64,000 nt of DNA from an uncultured Bacteroidales bacterium (GCA_900318355.1 ONKE01000042.1:35272-99271), one strand, 5' to 3'. Shown: positions 10,692 through 20,116, counted from the stretch's first letter. Program-made: numbers and translations. The notes: generated by a model from the letters alone, not told the origin.

Positions 10692-12077
10692 ATGAAACAA
10701 AGCGTAAACATGGGCTACGTCGTGTTTCTGAGCGTAGTCGCCGCCATCGGAGGAATACTGTTCGGATACGACACCGCAGTCATCTCCGGGACCACGGAAA
10801 TCGTCAAATCCCAGTTCGGTCTGTCCACAGGCCTCGAGGGCTGGTACGTGGGCTGCGCCCTGATAGGGTCGATAGCCGGCGTGCTCGTCGCGGGCATGCT
10901 ATCCGATTTTCTCGGGCGCAAGAAGACCATGCTCATCGCCGCCGTCATGTTCAGCATCTCGGCCATAGGCTGCGCCTTCTGCAATGGTTTTTCCGACCTT
11001 GTAATCTACAGGATCATAGGCGGATTCGGCATCGGAGTGGTCTCCATCGTCTCTCCCATCTACATCTCGGAAGTCGCAGTGGCCGAAAAGCGCGGCACGC
11101 TCGTTTCGCTCTACCAGCTGGCCATCACCATAGGCTTTCTCCTGGCATACCTTATCAACTACTTCATCCTCAAGGGCTCTGACGCCTACGCGGCCGACCC
11201 TTCCACCTACGGACGCATGTTCGGGAGCGAATACTGGCGCGGGATGCTCGGTTTCGAGACCATCCCCGACCTGCTTTTCCTCGCGGTGATCTTCTTCATC
11301 CCCGAGAGTCCCCGTTGGCTGATCGTTCGCGGCAGGCCGGACAAGGCGCTGAAGGTCCTCGGAAGGATCTATCCCTCAAGGGAGGAAGCCGAAAGACAGC
11401 TTGAAATAACCCGCGCGAGCATCGACGGCGAAGTCAAGTCGGAATGGAAGGCGCTCCTGGAGCCCGGCATCCGCACGGCAGTCCTCGTCGGCAGCGCCAT
11501 CGCCATTCTCGGCCAGTTCATGGGCGTTAACGCCGTGCTGTACTATGGTCCCAAGATTTTCCAGGATGCCGGCCTGAGCGGGGAAGGCTCCATGTTCTCA
11601 ACAGTCCTTGTCGGCGTCGTCAACATGCTGACCACTGTCCTGGCCCTCCTCATTATCGACAAGGTCGGGCGCAAGACGCTGGTATGGTGGGGAGTCGGCG
11701 GCATGATCGTCTGCCTGCTTTGCATAGGAACATACTTCGCGCTGGGCACCCTTCCCACGTGGTTCCTGCTTACATTCTTCCTTCTGTATGTATTCTGCAC
11801 GGCCATTTCCATCAGCGCGGTCGTCTTCGTGCTGCTGAGCGAAATGTATCCCAACCGGGTGCGCGGCCTCGCCATGAGCATCGCCGGACTCGCCCTGTGG
11901 GTCGGCACCTACCTCATAGGCCAGCTGACACCGTGGATGCTGGAAAACCTGACCCCGGCCGGCACCTTCTTCCTCTTTGCCTTCATGTGCATACCATACC
12001 TTCTGATAATGTGGAAGAAAGTTCCCGAGACAACGGGCAAGACACTTGAAGAAATCGAGACCTACTGGACAAAATGA
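10692..12077 (+). CDS. MFS sugar transporter, sugar-porter family
   Basis: 461-residue, 12-helix proton-coupled sugar transporter. The sugar-porter signatures are present: GGILFGYDTAVISG in helix 1, SDFLGRKKTM in the 2-3 loop, PESPRWL before the central loop, IDKVGRKTL in the 8-9 loop, and PETTGKTLEEIE at the end. XylE/AraE-like pentose or hexose carriers are the closest type by motif. It is translationally coupled (ATGA) to the ROK regulator and divergent from an AGE epimerase, so the sugar is probably a substrate or product of that epimerase (inference). Confidence 0.9.
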   Translation: MKQSVNMGYVVFLSVVAAIGGILFGYDTAVISGTTEIVKSQFGLSTGLEGWYVGCALIGSIAGVLVAGMLSDFLGRKKTMLIAAVMFSISAIGCAFCNGFSDLVIYRIIGGFGIGVVSIVSPIYISEVAVAEKRGTLVSLYQLAITIGFLLAYLINYFILKGSDAYAADPSTYGRMFGSEYWRGMLGFETIPDLLFLAVIFFIPESPRWLIVRGRPDKALKVLGRIYPSREEAERQLEITRASIDGEVKSEWKALLEPGIRTAVLVGSAIAILGQFMGVNAVLYYGPKIFQDAGLSGEGSMFSTVLVGVVNMLTTVLALLIIDKVGRKTLVWWGVGGMIVCLLCIGTYFALGTLPTWFLLTFFLLYVFCTAISISAVVFVLLSEMYPNRVRGLAMSIAGLALWVGTYLIGQLTPWMLENLTPAGTFFLFAFMCIPYLLIMWKKVPETTGKTLEEIETYWTK

Positions 12078-13273
12078 ACAAACTCCTCGACAAGCTGCAC
12101 GGACGCAACGCCGGACTGAAGCAGCAGATACTCGGGCTTTGCCTGCAAAACGACATGGCCCTCGCGGAAATAAGCAAGGAACTCAACGCCAGCATCCCCA
12201 CGGTAACCAAGCTCGTGAGCGAACTGATCGAGGACAACTTCCTCGTGGACATGGGAAAGCAGCACGGTTCATCCGGCGGGCGCCGTCCGAGTTTCTACGG
12301 CCTCAATCCTGCCGCAGGGCAGATCGTGGGCGTGGAAGTAGGCCGCGAAAGCCTCGCACTTGTCGCCATCGATTTCAAGGGGCAGGTGATCGCCCGCAAA
12401 GACGGCATTCTCTTCCGCCTCGAAAGCACCAAGGAGTCGTTCAACGCGCTGGCCGACGTCATCCGTTCGCAGGTCCGTTCCCTGGGCATAAGTCCGTCGG
12501 ATCTGCTGGCCTGCGGAATCACGCTTTCCGGACGCGTAAACGCCTCATCCGGATACAGTTTCACCTATTTCATCAGTGAGGAACGCCCCCTGACCGACAT
12601 ACTTTCCGAGCGCCTGGGTGTTCCCGTATTCATCGAAAACGACTCCCGCGCCATGGCCTATGGCGAATACCTGGGCAGCCATCTGCAGGCCGAGAAGAAC
12701 ATCCTGTTTTTCAACGTCAGCTGGGGCCTGGGAATGGGTATGATACTGGACGGGAAGCTCCACTACGGGAAATCCGGCTTCTCCGGCGAAATCGGCCACT
12801 TCCCCACACTGGACAACAACGTCGTCTGCCAGTGCGGCAAGGTGGGCTGTCTGGAGACATGCGCTTCCGGAAGCGCCGCCCACCGCATTCTCATGGAAAG
12901 CATCAGCGCTGGCAAGGCATCCGTCCTCCAGAAAACCCTGCAGGATAAAGGCGATTTCACCCTGGAAGACATCATAACGGCAGTCAAGGACGAGGATGTC
13001 CAGGCAATCGAAGTGATGGAGGAAATAGGAGCCAACCTCGGCAAGGCCATAGCCGGTGTAATCAACATCTTCAATCCCGACCTGGTCGTGCTTGGAGGGC
13101 GCCTCACCGAGGTCGGCGACTACCTCATGCTGCCGGTCAAAACGGCCATCTCGAAGCATTCGCTCAACATCGTCAGCCGCGACACGCGCATACAGGCGAG
13201 CAAGCTCGGAAGAAGCGCAGGGCCCGTCGGGGTGTGCCTCCTGAGCCGCAGCCGTATGCTCGGACTGCTCTAA
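12074..13273 (+). CDS. ROK-family transcriptional regulator (NagC/XylR type)
   Basis: 399 residues: an N-terminal winged helix-turn-helix (about 14-60, KQQILGLCLQ...ISKELNASIPTVTKLVSELIE) followed by a ROK sugar-kinase fold. The Zn site is intact, with GEIGH (238-242) and CQCGKVGCLE (252-261). Asp190 in the IEND motif is kept, so residual kinase activity cannot be excluded. By homology it would repress the transporter-regulator operon, and perhaps the epimerase, until a sugar binds. The start overlaps the transporter stop as ATGA. The stop overlaps the yicC stop by 4 bases. Confidence 0.88.
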   Translation: MNKLLDKLHGRNAGLKQQILGLCLQNDMALAEISKELNASIPTVTKLVSELIEDNFLVDMGKQHGSSGGRRPSFYGLNPAAGQIVGVEVGRESLALVAIDFKGQVIARKDGILFRLESTKESFNALADVIRSQVRSLGISPSDLLACGITLSGRVNASSGYSFTYFISEERPLTDILSERLGVPVFIENDSRAMAYGEYLGSHLQAEKNILFFNVSWGLGMGMILDGKLHYGKSGFSGEIGHFPTLDNNVVCQCGKVGCLETCASGSAAHRILMESISAGKASVLQKTLQDKGDFTLEDIITAVKDEDVQAIEVMEEIGANLGKAIAGVINIFNPDLVVLGGRLTEVGDYLMLPVKTAISKHSLNIVSRDTRIQASKLGRSAGPVGVCLLSRSRMLGLL

Positions 13274-14166
13274 AGGATATTCATGCTCTGCTCGCGGACC
13301 TTTTCGAGGGCGTCTTTCATGCGGACTACGGCCCTCTGGATTCCCGCGTGATTGGCCTTGGAGCCCGTGGTGTTGATTTCGCGGCCGATTTCCTGGATGA
13401 TGAATCCGAGTTTCTTGCCGGGCGCGGGATCGTTTTCGAGGGTGTCGAGGAAATAGCGGCAATTCTGGCGAAGCCTTACCCTTTCCTCGTTGATGTCCAG
13501 CTTTTCAAGATAGTAGATTAGCTCCTGCTCAAAGCGCTGGGGGTCCGGTTTCTGGCCGAGCGTCTCAAGGGCGGAGGAAAGGCGCGCCTTGACCCCTTCG
13601 ATGCGCTCCCCTTCCATCGATTCGACCTCGTCGTAAATGGACAGGATGCCGTTTATCCCGGCGGAGACATCGCGGTGGAGGACTTCGCCTTCCTGGAGCC
13701 TGTAGGCCAAAACGGCCTCTATAGCATTGTCGATGGCATCGGACACGAGCGGCCAGTTGTCTTCGTCGATGACGTCAGCGCTCTTGCTGCTCACAACGTC
13801 GGGGAAACGCAGGACGGCATTGAGGATAATCGAGGCGGCATTGGCGTCGGACGTAGGGTAGATGGCCAGCCCGGCTTCGCGTGCGGCGTCGGTGACCTGG
13901 CCAAGATAGGCCTTGAGCACCTCGCCGTTGACCGGCCTTGCCGAAGAAGCGGCATTGGCCTCGAATGTCATGAACAGGTCGATCGTGCCGCGCTGGAGCC
14001 TGGAGGCGAGGCGCTGGCGCACCTCCAGTTCCTTATCCTTAGGCATAAGCGCCGTCTTGATGCCTATATCTGCATTCTTCCCGTTCAGGGAACGGATTTC
14101 CACCAGAAGTTTTCCGCCCGGCAAGGCAGCTTCGGCCCGGCCGTATCCTGTCATTGACTGTATCAT
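13270..14166 (-). CDS. yicC: YicC/YloC-family endoribonuclease
   Basis: 298 residues with the family hallmarks at both ends: MIQSMTGYGRAE at the N-terminus, and the C-terminal GKKLGFIIQEIGREINTTGSKAN block (DUF1732) followed by VVRMKDALEKVREQ. YicC proteins are single-strand RNA endonucleases; in E. coli one acts on the small RNA RyhB. A TAACTTTG promoter element sits 25 bases upstream. In many bacteria gmk follows, but here the gene runs tail-to-tail into the ROK gene with a 4-base overlap. Confidence 0.93.
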   Translation of the reverse strand: MIQSMTGYGRAEAALPGGKLLVEIRSLNGKNADIGIKTALMPKDKELEVRQRLASRLQRGTIDLFMTFEANAASSARPVNGEVLKAYLGQVTDAAREAGLAIYPTSDANAASIILNAVLRFPDVVSSKSADVIDEDNWPLVSDAIDNAIEAVLAYRLQEGEVLHRDVSAGINGILSIYDEVESMEGERIEGVKARLSSALETLGQKPDPQRFEQELIYYLEKLDINEERVRLRQNCRYFLDTLENDPAPGKKLGFIIQEIGREINTTGSKANHAGIQRAVVRMKDALEKVREQSMNIL

Positions 14167-14190
14167 GTGTTATCGCTGATTTTCGGTGTG

Positions 14191-14198
14191 CAAAGTTA
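14191..14198 (-). promoter_or_regulatory. Promoter -7 element of yicC
   Basis: TAACTTTG on the minus strand in the 80-base gap between the peptidase stop and the yicC start. Confidence 0.6.
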
Positions 14199-14246
14199 AG
14201 TTTTTTCCGCGACATCCGCGCAAGGGAATCATTCAGGCTTAAATAG

Positions 14247-16313
14247 TCAGGGCTCCCGAAGCAGATATTTCCTCCAGAATGCGCGGTCGGCCTCGCGGGA
14301 ATGCTTTCCCTGCGCACCGCGATATCCGTGCATCCCGTCAGGATAGATCATAAGTTCAAACCGCTTACCCTCCCGCTCCAGTGCATCCACGAGCAGGAGG
14401 GTATTCTGATAGTGGACATTGTCGTCGCCGGTGCCGTGGGTCAGCTTGAGCATGACCGGCGCTATTCCCTGCGAAGAGTCCGCATACTCCGTCGGGTAGG
14501 AGGCGGCATGGCTTATCACGCGCGTTGCCGCATAGCCTTCGGGATTGGACCCGGGAGTTTCCATGAACCTTTCGGTATAATGGGTGTCGTACAGCGCCCA
14601 GTCATACACACCGCCGCCGGCGATTCCGTAGTGGAATGCATCGGAATGCTCCATGACAAGACGTGCCGTCATGGTACCACCGAAGGAAAAACCTTCCACG
14701 CCAATGCGGTCCGGAGCCACGTAAGGGAGCGATTTCAGGTAGTCGGCCCAGGCCACGAAATCGCGGATTTCCACCTCGGAAAGGCGGCGGTAAATCCTGT
14801 CGAGGCCCTCACGGCCATTGTGTCCGGCGGCGCGGCAGTCGGCAGTCAGCTCTATGATGCCGTTTTCAGCCCACCACGCAAAACGGGACGGGTCGTACCA
14901 GCGGTCGCGAACAAGCGGAGTGTCAGGTCCGCCGTAGATGTCCACGTGGACGGGATATTTCTTCGAAGGGTCGAAATTCCGCGGGTAAACTATGTATCCT
15001 GGAAGTTCAAGCCCATCGGCGGTCGTAATGGAAACCGACTCAGGAAGGCAGTAAGATGCCGCCTCAAAACCTTCTCCGGCCATATCAGCGACTTTGACGG
15101 AGGTGGAAGGCAGGTGGCGCTTGCGGGGATTTTCCGAAGCACGGCTGTCCATTAGCCAAACCTGGGTCGGAGTGGCAAAGTTGGAAAGCGACGCGACGAA
15201 GTATTTGCCGTCAGGCGAGAAAGATACGCCGGCAACGTCGAGGGAAGGGTCGGTCAGCGCAACGATCCGGCCTTTCGCATCGACCCGGTAAAGGGTCTGG
15301 CGGACATGGCTGTCGCGCTCGGCCGTAAACCACACGTTGCCGGATATATCGGCACGCAGGAGCTTTACACGCCAGTTAGGGCCGTCTGTCAGGCGGTGCA
15401 GCGAGCCGTCATAGCCGAGAAAATATATCTGCTGCCATCCGGTCTCGAAACTTCTTACCATATAGAGGCCCTTGGCGGTAAAGAGCATTCCCTCTATCCA
15501 GTCCAGCCATGTGGGGCTTTCCTCATGATATACAGCTTGTTTCGCTCCCGAAGCGGCATCTACCCTGTATAGGTCGAGCGTGTTCTGGATACGCGGCTCG
15601 CGGCTGACATACAGGGCACCGGAATCATCTGACCAGAAAGGGGTACCGAAATACTGGTCCTCCTCCGGATTGAAGTCGGCCCACACGAGCGGAGCCGCAT
15701 CTGAACCGAGGTCGGCAAAACCTATCCTCACCTGAGGATTGTCCTGCCCGGCCTTGGGATAACGCGTCCGGCGCAGGCTGCCGCCCAAATCCCCGAACGG
15801 AGAATATATGGGGAACACCGGGACGTGGCTTTCGTCGAAACGGTAGAATGCGATCCGCCTGCTGTCAGGAGACCACCAGAATGCCCTGTAGCGGGAAGGA
15901 CGCCCGAAAATCTCTTCGAAATATACCCACGAAGCATAGCCGTTCGATATGACGGAACTACCGTCGAAGGTAAGCCGACGCTCCAAGCCCGAGGCTACGT
16001 CGACCACGTACAAATCGCCGCCGCGGGTAAACGCTATCTTCGAAGAATCGGGGGAAAACGTCGGATTTTCAGCACCTTCCGACACATTTGCCTTGTCAGG
16101 CTCGGGCAGCGACAAGTCGGCGCAGTCCCTGACCTTGAGACGGTTCCGGGCGTCATAGACGAAAGAATCGGCAAAGGTTCCGTCGACAGAAAACGCCACT
16201 TCGCGGGAACTTATCCACTTCCAGCGAGACGGAACTTTCTCAAATGCGGACGCCGCCAGACTCTGCGTCATGGCGGCAAGGCATAACATGCAAATCAAAA
16301 TCCTCTTTCCCAT
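14247..16313 (-). CDS. Dipeptidyl peptidase IV-like S9 serine peptidase, exported
   Basis: 688 residues with a signal peptide (MGKRILICMLCLAAMTQSLAASA). An N-terminal beta-propeller (PTFSPDSSKIAFTRGGDLYVVD, WWSPDSRRIAFYR) precedes a C-terminal alpha/beta hydrolase. The propeller contains the DPP-IV double-Glu motif VYFEEIFGR, which anchors the free amino group of substrates. The catalytic triad is about S543 (GFSFGG), D631 (GTGDDNVH) and H662 (DGMHGY). It should release X-Pro or X-Ala dipeptides in the periplasm or at the cell surface. An in-frame start at 16364 would lie inside the helicase gene; the ATG at 16313 is 4 bases past the helicase stop and starts directly with the signal peptide. 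Confidence 0.92.
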   Translation of the reverse strand: MGKRILICMLCLAAMTQSLAASAFEKVPSRWKWISSREVAFSVDGTFADSFVYDARNRLKVRDCADLSLPEPDKANVSEGAENPTFSPDSSKIAFTRGGDLYVVDVASGLERRLTFDGSSVISNGYASWVYFEEIFGRPSRYRAFWWSPDSRRIAFYRFDESHVPVFPIYSPFGDLGGSLRRTRYPKAGQDNPQVRIGFADLGSDAAPLVWADFNPEEDQYFGTPFWSDDSGALYVSREPRIQNTLDLYRVDAASGAKQAVYHEESPTWLDWIEGMLFTAKGLYMVRSFETGWQQIYFLGYDGSLHRLTDGPNWRVKLLRADISGNVWFTAERDSHVRQTLYRVDAKGRIVALTDPSLDVAGVSFSPDGKYFVASLSNFATPTQVWLMDSRASENPRKRHLPSTSVKVADMAGEGFEAASYCLPESVSITTADGLELPGYIVYPRNFDPSKKYPVHVDIYGGPDTPLVRDRWYDPSRFAWWAENGIIELTADCRAAGHNGREGLDRIYRRLSEVEIRDFVAWADYLKSLPYVAPDRIGVEGFSFGGTMTARLVMEHSDAFHYGIAGGGVYDWALYDTHYTERFMETPGSNPEGYAATRVISHAASYPTEYADSSQGIAPVMLKLTHGTGDDNVHYQNTLLLVDALEREGKRFELMIYPDGMHGYRGAQGKHSREADRAFWRKYLLREP

Positions 16314-16317
16314 ATCC

Positions 16318-17742
16318 CTATGCAAAGTATTCGTCTTTGAAATTAACCAGATAAACTTTCTCAACGGCCCTCGTCAGCGCCGTGTACAGCCACTTGAGGT
16401 CGTCTACGCCAAGCACGTCCTGCCAGAAGGGATTGTCGATGAAGACGCAGTCCCACTGTCCGCCCTGGGACTTGTGGCAGGTTATGGCTTCGGCATATTT
16501 GAGTTGGAGGGCATTGTAGAACGGGTCTTCCCTCACGGCGTCGTAGCGTTTCTTTTTTGTCGGCAGATGGGCATAATCCGCGCTTACGCCCTGATACAGG
16601 GCATTTTGCTGTTCATAAGTAAGGGCCGGGGCCTCGGACTCCAGGGTGTCGAGGCACACCTTTGCGGTGACCTCGGCGTCGCCGTAGTCCGGGAACAACA
16701 GGCGCGCATCGGCGAAATGAAGCCCGTAACGCTCTTCGAAATTACTGATACGCAAGAGCTTGGCCATATCGCCGTTGGCTATGTATGGCATCTGGTCGAT
16801 ATCGTCCACGAAGTGGTAGCAGTTGCGAACTATCATCAGCTTGTCGCCCCGCACCAGGCTTTCTTCCTTGTACTGGACCTGAGCGCGTATGCCGGCGTTG
16901 TAGCGGTTGGCGCGCTTGTTTGAGCGGGACAGGACTATGGTGCCGTCTTCGCCGTAACGTCCGTAAGCATCTGACAAAGAGTCGATAAGCTCCGCCCCGG
17001 AGACACGCTGCACGTCTTCGAACGCCTTGAGATGAAGGTCCGACGGCGACAGTTCCACGGGCTGAGGCGAGGAAATCAACTCCCGGAGCAATGTGGCATT
17101 GTAGAGGATAGCCGACTCCTTCTGCTGGCGCACTACGGTCGTCAGCGTTACAAACTGCACGCCCCCGGCGATGGACATATATTCCGGAGATAGCGCCGGG
17201 CTGCTGTCGAGCCCCACGGGGGGCAGCTGGGCCGCGTCGCCGACAAGGATAAGACGGCATCCCACTCCGCTGCGGACGTATTTGATAAGGTCTTCCAACA
17301 GATTTCCGGTCCCGAAAGTAGAGCCGGATGCTGAATTGTCAACCCCAATGAGCGAAACTTCGTCCACGACAAATAGCGTGTCGCGGCTCTTGTTGAAGCC
17401 GAGGGCGAACTGTCCGAAGCCGTCTTCACCCACGGTGCGCTGGCGGTAGATATGCTTGTGAATCGTGTATGCCGGCCTCCCGGCATATGCCGACAACACT
17501 TTGGCAGAGCGGCCGGTCGGCGCCAGGAGGACGCATGGGACGCGATATTCGCTCATCACGGATATAACTGCGGCCACTGCCGTGGTCTTTCCCGTTCCGG
17601 CATAGCCGTTTACGACCAGGATGTCGCTGTCGTCACCGGTAAGAAACTCCGACGCCGTGCGGAAAAAATTGTCCTGGCACGCTGTCGGAGCATATCCGAG
17701 CGAAGACTTGAAAGCCTCCTGGAGAATAACGGCCCTGTCCAT
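16318..17742 (-). CDS. RecD/Pif1-type SF1B DNA helicase
   Basis: 474 residues with the ordered SF1 motifs: Walker A GYAGTGKTT (about 46-54), motif Ia LLAPTGRSAKVL, Walker B FVVDEVSLI, motif III GDAAQLPPVG, a C-terminal UvrD-like segment with ITCHKSQGGQWDCVF, and motif VI YTALTRAVEKVYL. It lacks the N-terminal helix-hairpin-helix domain of RecD2, so it is a compact Pif1/Dda-like helicase that should move 5' to 3'. Its start is 3 bases after the trkH stop and its stop 4 bases before the peptidase start, so it is the third gene of the HAMP-trkH operon. The functional link is unclear. Confidence 0.88.
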   Translation of the reverse strand: MDRAVILQEAFKSSLGYAPTACQDNFFRTASEFLTGDDSDILVVNGYAGTGKTTAVAAVISVMSEYRVPCVLLAPTGRSAKVLSAYAGRPAYTIHKHIYRQRTVGEDGFGQFALGFNKSRDTLFVVDEVSLIGVDNSASGSTFGTGNLLEDLIKYVRSGVGCRLILVGDAAQLPPVGLDSSPALSPEYMSIAGGVQFVTLTTVVRQQKESAILYNATLLRELISSPQPVELSPSDLHLKAFEDVQRVSGAELIDSLSDAYGRYGEDGTIVLSRSNKRANRYNAGIRAQVQYKEESLVRGDKLMIVRNCYHFVDDIDQMPYIANGDMAKLLRISNFEERYGLHFADARLLFPDYGDAEVTAKVCLDTLESEAPALTYEQQNALYQGVSADYAHLPTKKKRYDAVREDPFYNALQLKYAEAITCHKSQGGQWDCVFIDNPFWQDVLGVDDLKWLYTALTRAVEKVYLVNFKDEYFA

Positions 17743-17745
17743 CCC

Positions 17746-19200
17746 CTATTTCCTTTTCCGCCCGAAGACGATGGCGAATACCGCGAGGACGGGATATATT
17801 TCCAGACGTCCCAGGAACATGTCGAGGGTGAAAACGATTTTGGCCGCCGACGGCTGGGCATTGTAGGTGCTGTATGTTCCGAGGTCGCCGAAAGCCGGAC
17901 CGACGTTGCCGAGCGACGCCACTGTGCCGGCGAGGGCGCTTTCGTTGTCGCCTCCCACCAGCAGGCACACCAGCACGGAGATTAGGACGAAAAACATGTA
18001 GACGGCAAGGTAGAGGACATGTGGATAGACTTCCTCGTCCCTTAGCGTGTGCTTGCCCCAGCGGATTTCCTTGACAGAAGAAGGATGGACACTCTGCCTT
18101 ACCTGCCTGAAAAGGGTCTTGATGAGCAGGAGGACGCGGTCGGCCTTCACGCCGCCGGAAGTCGAGCCCGCCATGCCGCACTGGATGCCGATGAACATAA
18201 GGATAAGGCAAGGGAAAAGCGGCCAGAGACTGTTGTCGCATATGGCGAAACCCGATGTCGTGGCAAAGCAGATGACCTGGAAGGAACTGTCCATGAACGC
18301 GCTCGGCCACGTGGCATTGACTCCGGAAGACTTGAGCGAACCGGCGACGACGATGATGGCAAGCGCAAGCGTAGCAAGATAATACTTCAGCACCGGATTG
18401 TTCAGAGCCGACAGGGAGCGCGTCACGACCACAGTGTAGATCAGCGCAAAGTGTATGGAACTCAGGAGCATGAACACCATCGTGATGAAGTTGATGCCCA
18501 CGGAATGGAAGTCGCCTATGGAGAGATTGCGGGTGGAGAAGCCGCCGGTGGCACAGACGCTGAAGGCGTGGTTGATGGCGTCGAAAGGCGACATGCCGGC
18601 GATCAGGTAGCTGAGGAATGCCAGGAGGTTAAGCCCGAGATAGACCGAGGTGAAGATATATACGGTCCGATTAGCCCTGGTGCTGTAGCCCTCGCGGGAG
18701 AGCGAAGAAAGCTCCATGTTGGTCAGGCGAAGGCGCACGGGCGATGACGACGGAATGATGAGCAGCAGGAAAACCACGACTCCCAAACCTCCGATAAAAT
18801 GGGTGGCGGAACGCCAGAACAGGAGGCTCTTGGGCAGGGCTTCTATGTTGTCGAGAATGGTAGCGCCAGTGGTGGTGAAGCCGGAAACGCTTTCAAACCA
18901 GGCATTTACAACCGTAAACGGTCCTCCCCACAAAAGATAAGGGAGCATACCGAAAACGAAGGACAGCAGCCACGACAGGAAGATTATCATGTAGCCGTCC
19001 TTAAGGGAAATGGGCGGTCCCTTCCTTACGAAGATGAAGGGGAAGGCTCCGAAAATGAAAGTGATTACGAAACTGATGAGAAGGGCGGCAAGCGCACTGT
19101 CGTTCCCTCCGGCAACCGACACGAGAACCGACAGCAGCATGAACAATGCGCTGACCAGGAGGGCATAACCCACGTTTCTCACTATGGCTTTCAGGTTCAT
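17746..19200 (-). CDS. trkH: Potassium uptake protein TrkH
   Basis: 484-residue K+ translocating subunit of the Trk system. It has the four pore-loop repeats of the family, visible as SVSGFTTTGATI, SVCATGGFSTRN, CFATTSGFAI and VASLGNVGPAFG, the inner-membrane helices around them and the signature GMAGSTSGGVKADR. It should gate K+ entry under control of TrkA, encoded 36 kb away at 55155-56513 instead of next to it. Its start overlaps the stop of the preceding HAMP-like gene (ATGA, 19197-19200). Confidence 0.94.
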   Translation of the reverse strand: MNLKAIVRNVGYALLVSALFMLLSVLVSVAGGNDSALAALLISFVITFIFGAFPFIFVRKGPPISLKDGYMIIFLSWLLSFVFGMLPYLLWGGPFTVVNAWFESVSGFTTTGATILDNIEALPKSLLFWRSATHFIGGLGVVVFLLLIIPSSSPVRLRLTNMELSSLSREGYSTRANRTVYIFTSVYLGLNLLAFLSYLIAGMSPFDAINHAFSVCATGGFSTRNLSIGDFHSVGINFITMVFMLLSSIHFALIYTVVVTRSLSALNNPVLKYYLATLALAIIVVAGSLKSSGVNATWPSAFMDSSFQVICFATTSGFAICDNSLWPLFPCLILMFIGIQCGMAGSTSGGVKADRVLLLIKTLFRQVRQSVHPSSVKEIRWGKHTLRDEEVYPHVLYLAVYMFFVLISVLVCLLVGGDNESALAGTVASLGNVGPAFGDLGTYSTYNAQPSAAKIVFTLDMFLGRLEIYPVLAVFAIVFGRKRK

Positions 19201-20033
19201 GCCTTGGGATTGAGGGTGTCACGAAGAGTCTTGATGCGCCTGCGAAGCTGCAGGTTTTCCTCGGTTATTTCGGTTATGCCTTCATTGAGGGAGCGCAGCT
19301 GGTCGTCTCCGTCGAAATCGTAGTTGTATTTCTTCCCGAACGAACGATAATTGTCCAGCCCCGCAAGCATCTTGTAGAGCGGATTGACGTAGTAGACGAG
19401 GAGGAAGAACAGCAGCAGGAGTATCATCAGCAGCCCTACGGAGAGGGTCACGGCGCTCGGGATCACGCTGCGGTAGAAGCCCCTGTCGAAGGTGGCGGAG
19501 TTACGCGCAAGGTCGTCGTAGATGGCGGTGGTGAGGGCGTCGATGTCGCTGCGGAGGCGGCCGTAGACGGGCTGGAGACGCTCGAAATACCAGGTCCGGG
19601 TGTCGATGAAATCGGATTTGAGGACTTCCGGGAGTTCCAGGGATGTGAGCATGTAGGCCGAGTAGGAATATTCCACGGAGTCGGCCAGATGGGAACGGTT
19701 GCCGCCGCGCAGGGCATTGCGCAGGCTGTCGCAATGGGCCAGGAACTCGGTCTGGTCGAAATCCGGAAGCGTGTTGAGATTGTCGTCTCCGATGACGGCG
19801 AGGAGTTCGAGGTTATAGGCGTTGCTCACTCCGGCAAGGCGCTGAGCCACATTGATTGAACGGATGTTGCCGGCGATAAGCTCGGACACGTAGTCGCTCA
19901 TCCGCGTGTATTCAGTCACGGAAATGATGCTTGAGACAAGCAGGGTGACGGCGATTGCGCTGAGGCTCAGAGTGAGCTTCATACGCATCGACAGCCTGAA
20001 TTCCTTCATGAATTTTCGAATCTTTCCGGGCAT
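19197..20033 (-). CDS. Membrane protein with periplasmic helical-bundle sensor domain and HAMP-like tail, no output domain
   Basis: 278 residues. Membrane helix 1 is about 20-40 and helix 2 about 190-216. The roughly 150 residues between them are helical and resemble the four-helix-bundle ligand domains of chemoreceptors and histidine kinases. After helix 2 comes a Pro (NPL, 217-219) and a HAMP-like amphipathic helix plus coiled coil (about 243-270, ITEITEENLQLRRRIKTL), and then the protein ends. There is no kinase, cyclase or methyl-accepting module. It is translationally coupled to trkH, so it may sense ion or osmotic state and touch TrkH directly (inference). Start: ATG 20033; a TTG at 20039 is possible. 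Confidence 0.7.
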   Translation of the reverse strand: MPGKIRKFMKEFRLSMRMKLTLSLSAIAVTLLVSSIISVTEYTRMSDYVSELIAGNIRSINVAQRLAGVSNAYNLELLAVIGDDNLNTLPDFDQTEFLAHCDSLRNALRGGNRSHLADSVEYSYSAYMLTSLELPEVLKSDFIDTRTWYFERLQPVYGRLRSDIDALTTAIYDDLARNSATFDRGFYRSVIPSAVTLSVGLLMILLLLFFLLVYYVNPLYKMLAGLDNYRSFGKKYNYDFDGDDQLRSLNEGITEITEENLQLRRRIKTLRDTLNPKA

Positions 20034-20052
20034 AAGCAAAACATATAGACTG

Positions 20053-20060
20053 CAAACTTA
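20053..20060 (-). promoter_or_regulatory. Promoter -7 element of the HAMP-trkH-helicase-peptidase operon
   Basis: TAAGTTTG on the minus strand, about 20 bases before the ATG at 20033; the only promoter-like element seen for the four genes down to 14247. Confidence 0.6.
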
Positions 20061-20082
20061 CAAAAAATTGGGGATTTTTAAG

Positions 20083-20090
20083 TATTTTTG
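20083..20090 (+). promoter_or_regulatory. Promoter -7 element of the CrtI-like gene
   Basis: TATTTTTG, 26 bases before the ATG at 20117. Confidence 0.6.
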
Positions 20091-20116
20091 TGAGCGGAAG
20101 TAGTATTCACTGCACC

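Noticed and set aside
16319-16364. Longer start for the DPP-IV gene
   Set aside because: The extra 17 codons lie inside the helicase gene and would bury the signal peptide; the ATG at 16313 begins directly with it.
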